A stretch of 64,000 nucleotides of DNA from Cacajao melanocephalus (Eukaryota; Chordata; Mammalia; Primates; Pitheciidae): positions 1-64,000 of the forward strand of contig CAUYLG010065582.1 of NCBI GenBank assembly GCA_963573385.1, given 5' to 3'. Positions 27,839 to 39,449 of the stretch are shown piece after piece. The translations under genes and the position numbers were made by a program. Every line of letters begins with the position of its first letter. The first letter of the stretch is position 1. A model generated the notes under the pieces. It was not told the DNA's origin. It did not search any database and saw only the letters and a list, made by a program, of their open reading frames with translations.

Positions 27839-28994
27839 ACTGACTTACACAGAGAGCACTGCAAATAACATCACCAAACTTACTTTCTCCAAACTCTATC
27901 ATACAAAAATAACCCTATGCTGTGAAAAATTACTCTAAATACATCATATTTTAATTATGTTTTTGTCAATTCATATTTCAGCCTCTGAAAGGATTGATTC
28001 TAAAACACTGCTCTTCTTTTGAAAACTTCAAGAAAACATGTAAATGGTCTACACCAGTATCTTAACCAACACCAAACTTGGTTAATACAAGAACAAATAA
28101 TTTTCAAGTAACAATTTTCTCCTACTGAAAATGATCAAAAACAGCTAAAAGCTATGTGTTGTATGTATCACTACCACGTGTATTATCATTTTAATAATTA
28201 TACATGGTACACACATGAATACTGTCTGAGTGAAAAGCCATTATTTCATTCCCCTAACTGAATTTTAGGAGTACAATGCAGTCATCATGCTTTGTTTTGA
28301 AATCAACCTATTTTGAAGGCCAAAGATCATCCTTTATTTGTCGTAAGCAAAATAAAAAATCTGCCACTCTAAATATGAAAATTATGGATTTGGCTCTGAT
28401 GGAGAATAAAGTAAGCTTCTTATATCACCTGAAATATTAAATCAATTTAGTCTGCTGAAAAGCAAGACAGTAAGTTATTGAATCTGTGTTTAATTTGGTG
28501 TACCTTATAACATATTTAAGGAATTCAGTTGTATAAAACAGTATCTGAATCTTATCAGATGAAAATATTTTTCCCTTTTAGCAAGCCTCGGGTTGTATGC
28601 TTGAGAAAACAAATTAGTCGCTAGTTCTGCTAAGCTTGATAATAGTGCCCCCTAATGGGAATTTTAATATGAGTTTTTCTACTCTTTTCTCCCCTTTGAA
28701 AAAGCATATATTCTCTAATATGATCAAGTTACCTCACTTTCAACTAGAAGGTAAATTTTGTAATACAAAAGTTTACGAAGATTTAATCCATTGAAAGGAG
28801 AGTTACCACATCTGCAAAGACAAATTGTGAATTAACAGAAACAAACAACAGAAAACTAATAACCACAACAGTTTTCTAGGTTTTAAATCATCCAGTAACA
28901 TAATTTAACATAGCACAATACAAAACATTAATCTTATAAGGAAATTATCATTCTCATTGTTCTAGTACTCAAGTGAGCAATTAATATGTGCTAA

Positions 28995-29123
28995 ACAAAA
29001 GATACCAGAGTCAGAAAAAATGGGTTCAGAAGTTATTCTATGTTGCACAGCTCCAAAGTATAAAGCTGATATTTCCATCCAGGTTTTTTGGGCTCATACC
29101 ATTACCTTTCCACAATGCCTAGT
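28995..29123 (-). mobile_element. Possible MIR fragment
   Basis: 'gcacagctccaaagtataaa' through 'tttccacaatgcc' resembles the antisense MIR end; strongly diverged. Confidence 0.4.
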
Positions 29124-29429
29124 CACTGGTCAGCAACGATGAATCACAACTTAATATGTTTTCTTTTTAAAGGAAAAAGGCACTAAAACTAAAGCAATAA
29201 CTACCTATTCTGATACTTCCTAGATGTGCCAATGAAACAAACATCCTACATTATCAGTATTTTCATTTCTGTGCTCACAATATATTATGACTCAGTCAAG
29301 ATTAAAGGTAACATCAAGAACAAATAACACACAAAAAATTATCAACTTATGATGAAAGAGAGGGCTTACTGTCTTATTCTTTAACTTTACAAGAGAGGAA
29401 GAATAAGACATGAAGTTATATAAATCACA

Positions 29430-29616
29430 GGTGGTCAAAATTTCTTTAAAGGCCAGAGAGTAAATATCTCAGGCTTAGGATCCATAGGGTCTCAGCCATA
29501 ACTACTCAACTGTACCACTATAACAGGAATAAAGCTACAAAAAATATGTGAATGGGCATCACAGTGTCCCTACAAAATTTTATTTACAAATCAGATCACT
29601 GTTTGCCAATCTCCGA
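29430..29616. mobile_element. hAT-type DNA transposon remnant
   Basis: 'tttctttaaaggccagagag', 'aactactcaactgtaccact' and 'attttatttacaaatcagat' follow a familiar nonautonomous DNA transposon consensus. Subfamily not assigned. Confidence 0.55.
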
Positions 29617-30020
29617 TTTAAATCATTTATTAAGATTTCACTTTTGGACAACAGATTAAAAATCTCCTCTGTACATGAGGCACCAAAGCAAAAACAAAAA
29701 CACTCCCCCCAAATACCCTAAGCACCTTGAAATATACACTCATTAAAATTATGAAATATTTGGTATATTACCTCCATGAGGTGGATGGCACAAAAAAAGG
29801 TATTTCTCTGAAAAAATGCAGTTTTAGAGAGCACAAAAACAACAGAAAAGCAGTAAGAAATGCAATGAGTCTTTACCATGATTTTTTAAAATCAACATAC
29901 AGGACTATTCTAATATAGATCCATATAATAGAAAATTTTAGTTTTTATCTAAGTTTAATAAAAATCTATTAGTGACTACACTTAAATACTCATTAATACA
30001 GAGTATATGGGTTAGCAAGG

Positions 30021-31700
30021 GGGTGAAAGACTACAGGACTTTTGAAGGAAAACTACAAAACACTGCTGAAAGAAATCACAGACGACACAAACAAATGGAA
30101 ACACATCCCACGCTGATGGATGGGTAGAATCAATATTGTGAAAATGACTATACTGCCAAAAGCAATCTACAAATTCGACACAATTCCCATCAAAATATCA
30201 CCATCATTCTTCACAGAACTAGAAAAAAACAATTTTGGAACCAAAAAATGAGCCCGCATAGCCAAAAGAAGACTAAGCAAAAAGAACAAATCTGGAGGCA
30301 TTACATTACCCAACTTCAAACTACTATGAGGCCATAGTCACCAAAACAGTATGGTAATGGTATAAAAATATGCATACAGACCAATGGACAGAATAGAGAA
30401 TCCAGAAATAATGCCAAATACTTAACAGTTAACTGATCTTTGACAAAGCAAAAAAAAACATAAAGTGGGGAAATGACACCCTATTTAACAAAGGGTGCTG
30501 AGACAATTGGCAATCCACATGTAGAAGAATGAAACTGGATCCTCATCTTTCACCTTATACAAAAATCAACTCAAGATGGATGAAAGACTTAAATCTAAAA
30601 CCTGAAACCATAAAAATTCTAGAAAATAACATTGGAGAAACCGTTTTATACATTGGCTTAGGCAAAGACTTCATGACCAAGAACCCAAAAGCAAATGCAA
30701 CAAAAACAAATATATATAGATGGGACTTAATTAAACGAAAAAGCTTCTGCACAGCAAAAGAAATAATCAGCAGAATAAACAGACAACCCACAGAGTGGGA
30801 GAAAATCTTCACAATTTATGTAAGCAACAAAGGACTGATATCCAGAAACTACAATGAACTCAAACAAATCGGCAAGAAAATAACAATCTCATCAAAAAGT
30901 GGGCTAAGGATATGAAAGAAGATACGCAAACGGACAACAAAAATATGAAAAAATGCTCAACATCACTAATTATCAGGGAAATGCAAATCAAAACCACGAT
31001 GCAATACCACCTTACTACTACCTAGAATGTCCATAATGAAAAAAAAAAACAAACAAAAAATTATAGATGCTGGTGTGGATGTGGTGAAAAGGGAACACTT
31101 TTGGTGGGAATGCATGGAAAGCAGTGTTTGGCAATTCCTTAAAGAACTAAAAGTAGATCTCCCATTTGATCCAGCAATTCCACTCCTGGGTACCTACCAA
31201 GAAGAAAAGAAGTAATCATACAAAAAAGATACCTGTACACACGTTTACAGCAGCACAATTTGCAATTGCAAAAATACAGAACCAGCCCAAATGCTCATCA
31301 ATCAATCACTGGATAAAGACAATGTGGTGCATATATATTATGGAATACTATTCAGCCATACAAAGTAAAAAAAAAATAATGGCATTTGCAGCAACCTGGA
31401 TGGAATTAGAAACCATTATTCTAAGTGAAGTAACTCGGGAATGAAAAACCGAACATTTTATGTTCTCACTGACAAGAGCGAGTGAAGCTATGAGGATGCA
31501 AAAGCATAAGAAGGATACAATGGACTTTGAGGACCTGAGGGAAAGGGTGGGGGTGGTGAGGGTTAAAAGCCTACACATACAATGTACACCGCTCAGGTGA
31601 CAGGTGCAACAAAAATTCAGAAATCACCACTAAAGAACTTGTTCATGTAACCCAAACACCACCTTTTCCTGAAAAACCTATTGAAATAAAAATATATATA
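30021..31700 (+). mobile_element. 5'-truncated primate L1 (ORF2 3' part and 3' UTR)
   Basis: The sequence enters late in ORF2 ('ctacaaaacactgctgaaag') and runs to the 3' UTR ('ctattgaaataaaaatatat'). The longest frame, 30529-30915 (128 codons, starting [20 protein letters not shown]), is the ORF2p C-terminal region downstream of the reverse transcriptase core. Stops break the rest, so it cannot make endonuclease or reverse transcriptase. The 3' UTR ('aaatcaccactaaagaactt') is of the L1PB or older L1PA type, which marks a primate. No clear target duplication was found. Confidence 0.9.
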
Positions 31701-32789
31701 TTAAAAATAATAATAAAACCTGCTTCCCCCAAAAAAGAAAAAAAATATTAACCAGGAGTTATATTGTATTGAAAATGCTAATTGTGATAAAAACACAAAA
31801 GAACAAAGAAAAATTACTATGCTGGGAAAGAAAATAAAGTCAAAAATAATCATGTCCAATATCTGTGTATCTAGAAATATATGAATACAACATTCAAGGC
31901 CAGGAGGAAATGAGCCTTAGTTTAATAATGGACCATCAGATCATATCGGAATTCACTGTCTTTGTGAGGACAATGGATTGAGAAACAGCACTTGGCAAGT
32001 TTGTAATTTTCTTTCAACTCAGAGTTGGGTGAAGTATCAAATGCGTATTAATAGGTCCTTTAATTCTGAATAAAAGACAGAGGTCCTAACTTTGCATTTT
32101 ACAGAAGTACAGTTAAAATGGAAACGGGGGCTATTACCATCAAGCCTGTTATCTTACCAAATTCTTAGAGAAACTATGTCAAGGCTCTGGAAGACAGAAA
32201 AAGTAAATGGTCATAGGGAATGAATTACCTGAGATGAAAAACAAAGAGAGGAAAGAAAGGATAGAAGTAGGGAAACTTAAATGGAGAGAATGTAATATGG
32301 GAAAGTCCACACTCAAAACGTTTGAATGGAAAGCACAGCTAACCAGGAGAAAGGGCAGAAGACGCTACACAAATAAAAAAGAGGGAACATTACCATCACT
32401 AAGAACATAGTCATTGTAAAGGGTTTGAGAAGTAAGTGGGTATCAGAACATTTATGAATATTTTTTAAATTCTCATGAAAATAAAATGGAGAGATCAATG
32501 CAAAAATTTAAAAAAAAAAAAAGAATATATAGGTTAGGAGAGAGAACCTAAAATTTAAATCTAACACATGAGGTTATAAAGAGCTAAAGAATACTGTTGT
32601 ATTCTTAGATTTTTGTATTCTTAGATTTTTCACATGTCTAAGAAAAACCACAATTGTGAGTTTCTAAACGTAGGCCAAGAAAAACTTATTTACACAAAAG
32701 GTGGATTTCAGATACGGAATAATGACCTACACTCAACATCCTTTAACCTTTGGCATACATTTCACTAAGAGTCTAAGAGCAACATATTA
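31701..32789. other. Unassigned intronic sequence
   Basis: AT-rich, with an A-run at 32509-32522 and a 16-bp tandem duplication at 32599; nothing else recognised. Confidence 0.45.
32599..32630. repeat. Perfect 16-bp tandem duplication
   Basis: gtattcttagattttt occurs twice without a gap. Confidence 0.95.
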
Positions 32790-32915
32790 TAGTAGAAAAA
32801 CCATGGTATTTGGAACCTAGCCAGCTACAGGTTTCAATCTCTATACTTCCAATTCCTAGTTAAATGATTTCTGGTAACTTATTTATTTCCCTAAATGTCA
32901 GTATCCTAATTCCAG
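32790..32915 (+). mobile_element. Possible MIR fragment
   Basis: 'aaccatggtatttggaacct', 'tttctggtaacttatttatt' and 'ccctaaatgtcagtatcc' resemble the MIR order but are diverged. Confidence 0.45.
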
Positions 32916-33020
32916 AAAACGGAACTGAAAAGACTTTCAACTGTGTAGGCAATTTACATACAGTACAAAGAATACAATGCCTATTTTTTATTAACACTAA
33001 ACTGAAGTTTATCTCAGGGC

Positions 33021-33180
33021 TATTAAAATATTTTTTAACATTTACAATTTTTTATTTCAATTTAAAAATTTTTTAATTGAAATTTTAAAAATTTAAATTT
33101 TTTAAATAATTTTTTAATTTAAATTTTTACATTTAAAAAATATTAAATGTTTTAAATTAAATGTTTAACATACATATTCA
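33021..33180. repeat. Nearly pure A/T tract with imperfect palindromes
   Basis: Made of aaattt/aatttt blocks with very few G or C. One inverted repeat is ttcaattt...aattgaaa (about 33055-33082). It abuts the truncated 5' LTR at 33181. Confidence 0.85.
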
Positions 33181-33345
33181 TGCTCATTTTCTCTCTTGCC
33201 TGCCACCATCTAAGATGTGCCTTCTGCCATGATTGTGGGGCCTCCCCATCCACGCAGAACTATGAGTCCATTAAATCCCTTTTTCTTTATAAATTGCCCA
33301 GGTTCAGGTATGTCTTTACCAGCAGCGTGCAAATGGACTGATACA
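33181..33345 (+). repeat. 5' LTR remnant of the MaLR element
   Basis: Only the final part remains, matching 35070-35237 in order (tctctcttgcctgcc, aggcctccc, ccattaaa, ggactga.aca). Its start is replaced by the A/T tract. Confidence 0.88.
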
Positions 33346-34879
33346 GTAAACTAGTACCAAGAGTTGGGTGCTGCTATGGATACTGGAAAATGTGGAAGCA
33401 ATTTTGCAACCAGGTAACAGGCAGAGGCTAGAAAAGATGGGACAGCTCAGAAGACAGAAAAATGTGGGAAAGTTTGGAACTTCCTAGAGACTTTTGAATG
33501 GTTTTGACCAAAATGCTGATAATTATATGGACAATGAAACCTAGGCTGCGGTGACCTTAGATAGATATGAGGAACTTGTTGGGAACTGTAGTAAAAGTGA
33601 CTCTTGCTGTGTTTTAGCAAAAAGACTGGAAAACATTTGTGAAACTCTGTAATTGACTGAGAAAGATGATTTAGAGTATCTGGTAGAAAAAATTTCTAAG
33701 CAGCAAAGTATTCAAAAGGCAACTTAGATGCTGTTAAAAGCATTCAGTTTTAAAAGGGAAACATCATAAAAGTTTGGAAAATGTGCAGCCTGACATTGCA
33801 ATACAAAAGAAAAACCCACTTTCTGAGGAGAAATTCAAGCAGAAATTTGCATAAGTAATGAGGAGCCAAATGTTAATCACCAAGACCATAGGAAAAATGT
33901 CTCCAGGGCATGTTGAAGACCTTCATAGTAGCCCCTTCCATCACAGGCCTGGAGGCCTAGCAGGAAAAAATGGTACTGTGGGCCCTCCTACTGTGTGTAG
34001 CCTAGGGACTTGGTGGCCTGTATACTAGCCACTCTAGTCATGGCTAAAAGGAGCCAAGGTACAGCTCGGGCTGCAGCTCCAGAGGGTGCAAGCCCTTAGC
34101 CTTAGCAGGTTCCACGTGGTGTCAAGCCTGCGGGTACACAGAAGTCAAGAACTGAGGTTTGGGAACCTCTGCCTAGATTTCAGAGGATGTATGGAAATGC
34201 CTGGACATCCAGGCAGAAGTTTGCTGCAGGATCAGAACCTTCATGTAGAACTTCTGCTAGTGCAGTGCAAAAGGAAAACGTGGGGTTGCAACCTCCACAT
34301 AAAGTCCCCACTGGGGCACTGCCTAGTGGAGCTGTGAGAAGAAGGCTGCTGTCCTCCAGACCCCAGAATGGTAGATCCACCGACAGGTTGCACCACACAC
34401 CTGGACAAGCCACACACACTCAACTCCAGCCCATGAAAACAGCCGAGAGGGAGGCTATACTCTGCAAAGCCACAAGGGCACAGCTGCCCAAGACCAAGGG
34501 AACCCACTTCTTGCTTTAGTGTGACCTGGATGTGAGACATGGAGTCAAAGGATATCATTTTGGAGTTTTAAGATTTGACTACCCCACTGGATTTCAGACT
34601 TGCATGGGGCCTTCAGCCCCTTCATTTTGGCTCATTTCTCCCATTTGAAATGGGTGTATTTATCCAATGCCTGTACCCCCATTGTATCTAGGAAGTAACT
34701 AACTTGCTTTTGATTTTACAAGATCACAGATAGAAGGAACTTGCCTTGTTTCAGATGAGACTTTGGACTGTGGACTTTTGAATTAATGCTGAACTCAGTT
34801 AAGACTGGGGGATGGCTGGGAAGGCATGATTGGTTTTGAAATGTGGGGACATGAGATATGGGAGGAGCCATGGGTGAAA

Positions 34880-35237
34880 TGAGATGGCTTGGCTGTGTCG
34901 CCACCCAAATCTCATCTTAATTGTAGCTCCCATAATTCCCACATGTTGTGGGAGGGACCTGGTGGGAGACAACTGAATCATGGGGGCAGTTGCCCACATA
35001 CTCATGGTAGTGAATAAGTCTCACAAGATCTGACAGTTTTATAAGGGGAAACCCCCTTTGCTTTGTTCTCATTTTCTCTCTTGCCTGCCGCCATGTAAGA
35101 CACACCTTTTGCCTTCCACCATGACTGTGAGGCCTCCCTACCCATGTGGAACTGTGAATCCATTAAACCTCTTTTTCTTTATAAGTTACCCAGTGTGGGG
35201 TATGTCTTTATCAGCAACATGAAAATGGACTGACACA
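34880..35237 (+). repeat. 3' LTR of the MaLR element
   Basis: 358 bp. Includes 'cccataattcccacatgttg', 'gtctcacaagatctgacag', a 'ttttataagggg' TATA-like box and 'ccattaaacctctttttct' near its end. Confidence 0.9.
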
Positions 35238-36474
35238 AATATATTTGTGTCCTTGCTACCCAACTTAAGTAATTTTATCAATAAAGCTGAAGTCCTCTGT
35301 GCCCACTCTATACTTCCCCTTCCAGAGGTAACTATTATGCCGAATTCAGTGTTTGTTATTCTCACACATGTTTATACTCTTACTATATGTGTATCTTTTA
35401 TCAGTATGTAGTACTACATTGTCTTTAAAAATTTCACACAAATAGCAGCATGTAGTGCATAGTCTACAGTTTGCTTTTCCTCTACCCCAAGTGAAGAAGC
35501 AGAGAAAACTGGTAGGAAAATCAAAGAATTAAGGTTTTGTTTTTCTTATCAGTTAAAAGGTCGTAATTTTTTTTTAAAAATCTAATCTTGCAAAGTCTAC
35601 CTATATAAATTCAAATACACAGTCACTCTTCTGTTCTCAGTTTTCCAATCTGTAGAATTAGAATAATCTGTGCTTCTTATCCCATGTGAAACTTTTGAAA
35701 TAAACATTCTTTTAAGTCTTCAAAAATAGAGAGCTTGCAGAAATTTAAAAACTAAAAAATAAAAATACATGTTCATGAAATAACATACTGGTCAATTCGA
35801 GTATTTCAAGCTCATAAAAGTAGTTAGCTTCCAATGATCTAGAATCAGTAATATATTTTGTTTCATTCACCTAATGTAATTGCAATCAATATTATTTCTT
35901 CATATTCTAAACCTGAGAAAACTGTGTGACAGCGTAAGCTGTCATGGAATACATTCTACTCCCAACTGTGCCACCAACTCAGTAACCAAACAAATAAAGT
36001 AAAACTCTCAAGCTCCACACTTGTAAACCAAAGAAGATGCATTAACAATCTCTTCTTTTCCAGCCCAAAACTAGTGATTATTTAAATATAATTAAGTACC
36101 CCCAGATATGTGCATTAATAGGGAAAAACAGATAGCTAATACTGCCAGGATGAACTGCAGAGAAATCTCAATCTTAATTCTGTGGGAGGTAGATGAAACA
36201 GGGAGAGCACAGCCAGCTTTTTTTTTAAAACAAGATGCACACTGCATAAAGGTTTAAACAATCCAAGTATACTAGTATTCAGGTGCCGAGAACAAAAGTA
36301 GCCCTGGTTAATTTCTAGAGGAATTACTTTAATGAAAAACTGCTTTGCAGACAAATTGCAAGGTATTTCACTTTAGCAAGCATATACTTTGTGTCTATTA
36401 CATGCTCAAGGTACTATGAAGGTGTGAAGTCAAATGAAATAAATAACACTCTACCAAAGTTAAAGTGATCAGTT
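35238..36474. other. Unassigned AT-rich intronic sequence
   Basis: No gene, RNA or familiar repeat recognised. Confidence 0.45.
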
Positions 36475-36494
36475 AAAAGTCATATAGAAAATGA

Positions 36495-38230
36495 CAAAAA
36501 GGAAATTAGGAAAAATACAATTTACAATAGCATCGTAAAGAATAAAACACTTAGGAATAAATTTAACCGAAGAGGCAAAACACTTGTAAACTGAAACTAC
36601 AAAACACTGCTAAAAGATGATGCAAATAAATGGAATGAAAAGCCATGTTCAGAGGTTAGAATATTTCATCTTATTAGGTTGTTAGTACTACTCAAAGACA
36701 GATTCAAAGCAATACCTATCAAAATCACAGTGACAATTTTTTGTAGAAATAGAAAAATCTATGCTAAAATTCATATGGAATCTCAAAGACCCTGAATAGC
36801 CAAAACAATCTCAAATGAGACAAACAAAATTGAAGGTCCCACACTTTCTGACTTCAAAACCTATTACAAAGCTGCAGTAATCCAAAAAAGGATAGTTCTG
36901 ACATTAAGACAGACATATAGACCAATGGAATAAAACAAAGATCCCAGAAATAAGCCCTGGCATGTATGGGGTGAAGTGATCTTTAACAAGGGTACCAAGA
37001 TGACTCAATGGAAACAGACAGTCTCTTTAACAAATGGTGCTAGGAAAACCGGATATCCACATGCCAAAGAATGAAGCTGGACCCTTACCTTATATACAGT
37101 ACAAAGATTAATTCAAAATGGATTAAAGACCTAAACATAAGACCTGAAACTTCTAAAACTCCTACCAGAAGACAGGAAAAAAGCTTCATGACATTGGATT
37201 TGGCAATGATTTCTTCAATATAATACCAAAAGCACAGGCAACAAAAGCAAAAATAGACAAACTGGGAGTACATCAAACGTAAAAACTCCTGCCCAGCAAA
37301 GGCAACATACTAAAAAGGCAAACTACAAAATGGGAGAAAATACATACTGCAAACCACATATCTCCTAAGAGGTTAATATCCAGAATATAAAGAACTCCTT
37401 CAACTCAACAAGAAAAAAAAGGCTCCAATTTTAAAATAAGCAAAGGACTTGAAGAGACATTTTTTCAGATATACAAATCACTAACAAGCAGATGAAAAGA
37501 TGCTCAACATCAGTAATCAACAGAAAGTACAAATCAAAACCACAATGAGATTACCACCTCACATTTGTTAAAATGGCCACTATCAAACATACAGAAAATA
37601 ACAAGTGTTAACATGGATATTAAGAAATTGGAACCCTTGTGCAAGGTCGGGAATGTAAAATGGTGCAGCTGCTATTAAAAAACATACAGAAGTTCCTCAA
37701 AAAATAAAAGATAGAATTACCATGCCATACCACTTCTGGGTACATATCCAAACGAAAATGAAAACAAGATCTTGAAGAGATATTTGCACACCCATGTTTA
37801 CCGCAGCATTATTCACAATATCCAACAGGTGGGAGCAACCTAAATGTCCATCAACAGATGGCTGGATAAGGAAAATGTGGTATATACAGATAATGAAATA
37901 TTATTCAGCCTTAAGAAAAAAGAAGGAAATCCTGTCATTACTACAACATGGATGAACTTTCAGGACACCATGCTAAATAAAATAAGCCACTCACAAAATA
38001 ATAAATGCCAAATGATTCCACTAATGAGGTATCTGTAGTCAGACTCTTGGAAACACAAAGTAGAATGGTGGTTGCCAGGGGTCAAAGAAGTGGAAAAAGG
38101 GATGTTCAATGGATACAGAGTTTTGAGTTTTGTAAGATGAAATAGTTCTAGAAACCTACAGCATAATATGCATATAGTTAACACTACTGTAAGGTAGACT
38201 TAAAATTTTTATGTGCTTTTTACCACAATA
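36495..38230 (+). mobile_element. 5'-truncated L1 with 20-bp target duplication
   Basis: Late ORF2 and 3' UTR of an L1MA/L1MB-like element, ending 'accacaata'. Flanks aaaagtcatatagaaaatga (36475-36494) and aaaagttatatagaaaatga (38231-38250) differ at one base in 20. ORF2 fragments such as 37844-38038 are interrupted by stops. It lies 0.6 kb downstream of EIF3H exon 2, antisense. Confidence 0.92.
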
Positions 38231-38250
38231 AAAAGTTATATAGAAAATGA

Positions 38251-38820
38251 AACGTGAGCATTCAAACAAGGGAGGAGTTATTTTAAACCTGATTTTTAAA
38301 AAATCTTTTAGATGTTGACCTTGGCCTTTGACGTGAGCTTTTAACTGCTATCGGCCTTTGCTAACAAAGCAATTACACCTGTAGTACAAAAATAAAATAT
38401 TCCTAAAATGCTTGAGGAGTACCTTCTTTCTGAAGCAGAAAATTGAACTCTTACCTCTTTATAAACACTAACTTAGTCAAAAGAGGATAGAAGAGAATGG
38501 ACACCAGACACATAGGGATGATCTATGTCCCTCAAACGGCAAGCTGACTTCACACTGACAAAGTCAACATCAGCACAGATCCTATCCAAACTATTACAAA
38601 TCAGAATCATAAATTCCAAATAAGTAAAAGCCAAACTAATGACGTCTATGGTATATATACTCATTTCCCAGAATTTATATAATTTTCTCAAAATATTAGA
38701 AATCAAGTCAAGTAGGCTAGCCTGACACACTCCCAATTCATACATTATCAGAAGTTATAGTGAGAACTGTGTTAATATCCATTTGTATGCACTGCAAAGA
38801 CACACACTTGTGATGAACAC
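38251..38820. other. Intronic sequence just downstream of EIF3H exon 2
   Basis: No repeat recognised. The first 90 bases of the intron stay open in the exon's frame to a stop near 38740, so intron retention would add about 29 residues before termination. Confidence 0.6.
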
Positions 38821-38829
38821 TCTTACCTT
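38821..38829 (-). promoter_or_regulatory. EIF3H: EIF3H exon 2 splice donor
   Basis: The minus strand reads AAG|GTAAGA. The intron GT is at 38826-38825, and positions +1 to +5 match the U1 consensus GTAAG. It fixes the exon end at 38827, leaving one base of a split Val codon (G|TN, consistent with DFDE-V in eIF3h). Confidence 0.9.
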
Positions 38830-38983
38830 CATCAAAGTCAGCATCATCCTCTGTGTGCTGAGGGAAAGGAAAGCAGTTGGTAATTTCAAGCCGATCTTCT
38901 ACAACCAGGCCCAAAAGCACTCCTTGAACAACTTCAGTTCCTTGTCCTTCTTCTTGATAATGTTTGATTATCTTTAATACCAC
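38827..38983 (-). CDS. EIF3H: EIF3H exon 2 (internal coding exon)
   Basis: This exon encodes part of eIF3h, a non-core subunit of eukaryotic initiation factor 3 that sits in the PCI/MPN octamer and helps load mRNA on the cytoplasmic 40S ribosome. Read on the minus strand from the GTG at 38983, it gives 52 codons beginning [20 protein letters not shown] and ending in DDADFDE, plus one base of the next codon (phase 1). This matches eIF3h residues about 45-96 of a 352-residue protein, the start of its MPN domain. The Glu in TEVVQG (38933-38935) aligns with the conserved Glu of metalloprotease MPN domains, but the family is known to lack the His-x-His of active JAMM enzymes, which would lie in the next exon. 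Both splice sites are present. At 157 nt the exon is not a multiple of three, so skipping would shift the frame. An intact splice context excludes a processed copy. Confidence 0.97.
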
Positions 38984-39015
38984 CTAAAAACACACACACA
39001 CAGTGGGGAGCTTAA
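38984..39015 (-). promoter_or_regulatory. EIF3H: EIF3H exon 2 splice acceptor with TG/T tract
   Basis: Read on the minus strand, the intron ends C(TG)6 T5 AG just before the exon GTG. AG is at 38985-38984, T5 at 38990-38986 and (TG)6 at 39002-38991. A possible branch point is the TTAAG at about 39013-39011, 27-28 nt from the AG (inference). The pyrimidine tract is weak because every second base of its upstream half is G. Confidence 0.85.
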
Positions 39016-39449
39016 CAACCATCCTAGTTCATTATTTCCTTTATTTCTAAGAAAAAAAATAAACCGTACTCACAGGTTTGCAAACCCACAAAATTAAATA
39101 AGAGGAATAAATAAATGTCTTACCAATCATTTCCTTTACCCTCACTTAAATAATAAAGCTCACATAATCGAAATATATATCTGAAATTCCAGGAGTTTGA
39201 CTGTATGTCAAAAATGTCCATGTACAGCACTTATACTCTTAAATCAAAGCTCCCCCACAGTCTGGCATCTAGGAGTTCCTTCAGCCAAATCAAACAATAC
39301 CCCCCTCTACCTGAGGCTATTGTTGAAGAAGTGATCCTGTTAACAGAAAGACACATAAATGACAAAACCATTAATAAGATACAGAGATAAAGCTCTCAAT
39401 TATCTGGACACCTGAAAGCAGAGCCTTCTGACAAATTCTCATTTTGTCT
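39016..39449. other. Unassigned intronic sequence upstream of exon 2
   Basis: No repeat or exon recognised. Confidence 0.5.

Larger units (their letters stand above)
20746..29429. other. Repeat-poor AT-rich intronic interval
   Basis: About 8.7 kb with no Alu, L1 or LTR recognised, apart from a TA-rich patch (23748-23840), (CTG)5 at 24859-24873, short tandem duplications (25429, 27783) and a possible MIR at 28995. No exon identified. Confidence 0.5.
33181..35237 (+). mobile_element. MaLR (MST/THE1-like) retrovirus-like element, 5' LTR truncated
   Basis: A 3' LTR (34880-35237) starts tgagatggcttggctgtg and ends ggactgacaca. The last ~165 bases of a matching 5' LTR are at 33181-33345 (ends ggactgataca). 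About 1.53 kb of internal sequence lies between them. MaLR internal regions are non-autonomous relatives of ERV-L. Open frames within (for example 34187-34519 and its opposite strand) are chance and no retroviral protein is recognisable. The LTR pattern favours MSTA, with THE1 as the alternative. It lies antisense to EIF3H. Confidence 0.88.

Noticed and set aside
30529..30915. 128-codon open frame as a gene
   Set aside because: It is the C-terminal remnant of L1 ORF2 in a 5'-truncated, stop-interrupted element.
34187..34558. Overlapping open frames of 105-110 codons on both strands
   Set aside because: They fall in MaLR internal sequence, overlap each other antisense, and match no recognisable protein.
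34880..35237. The 3' LTR as an active promoter
   Set aside because: A TATA-like box is present in this LTR family, but nothing in the sequence shows present activity.
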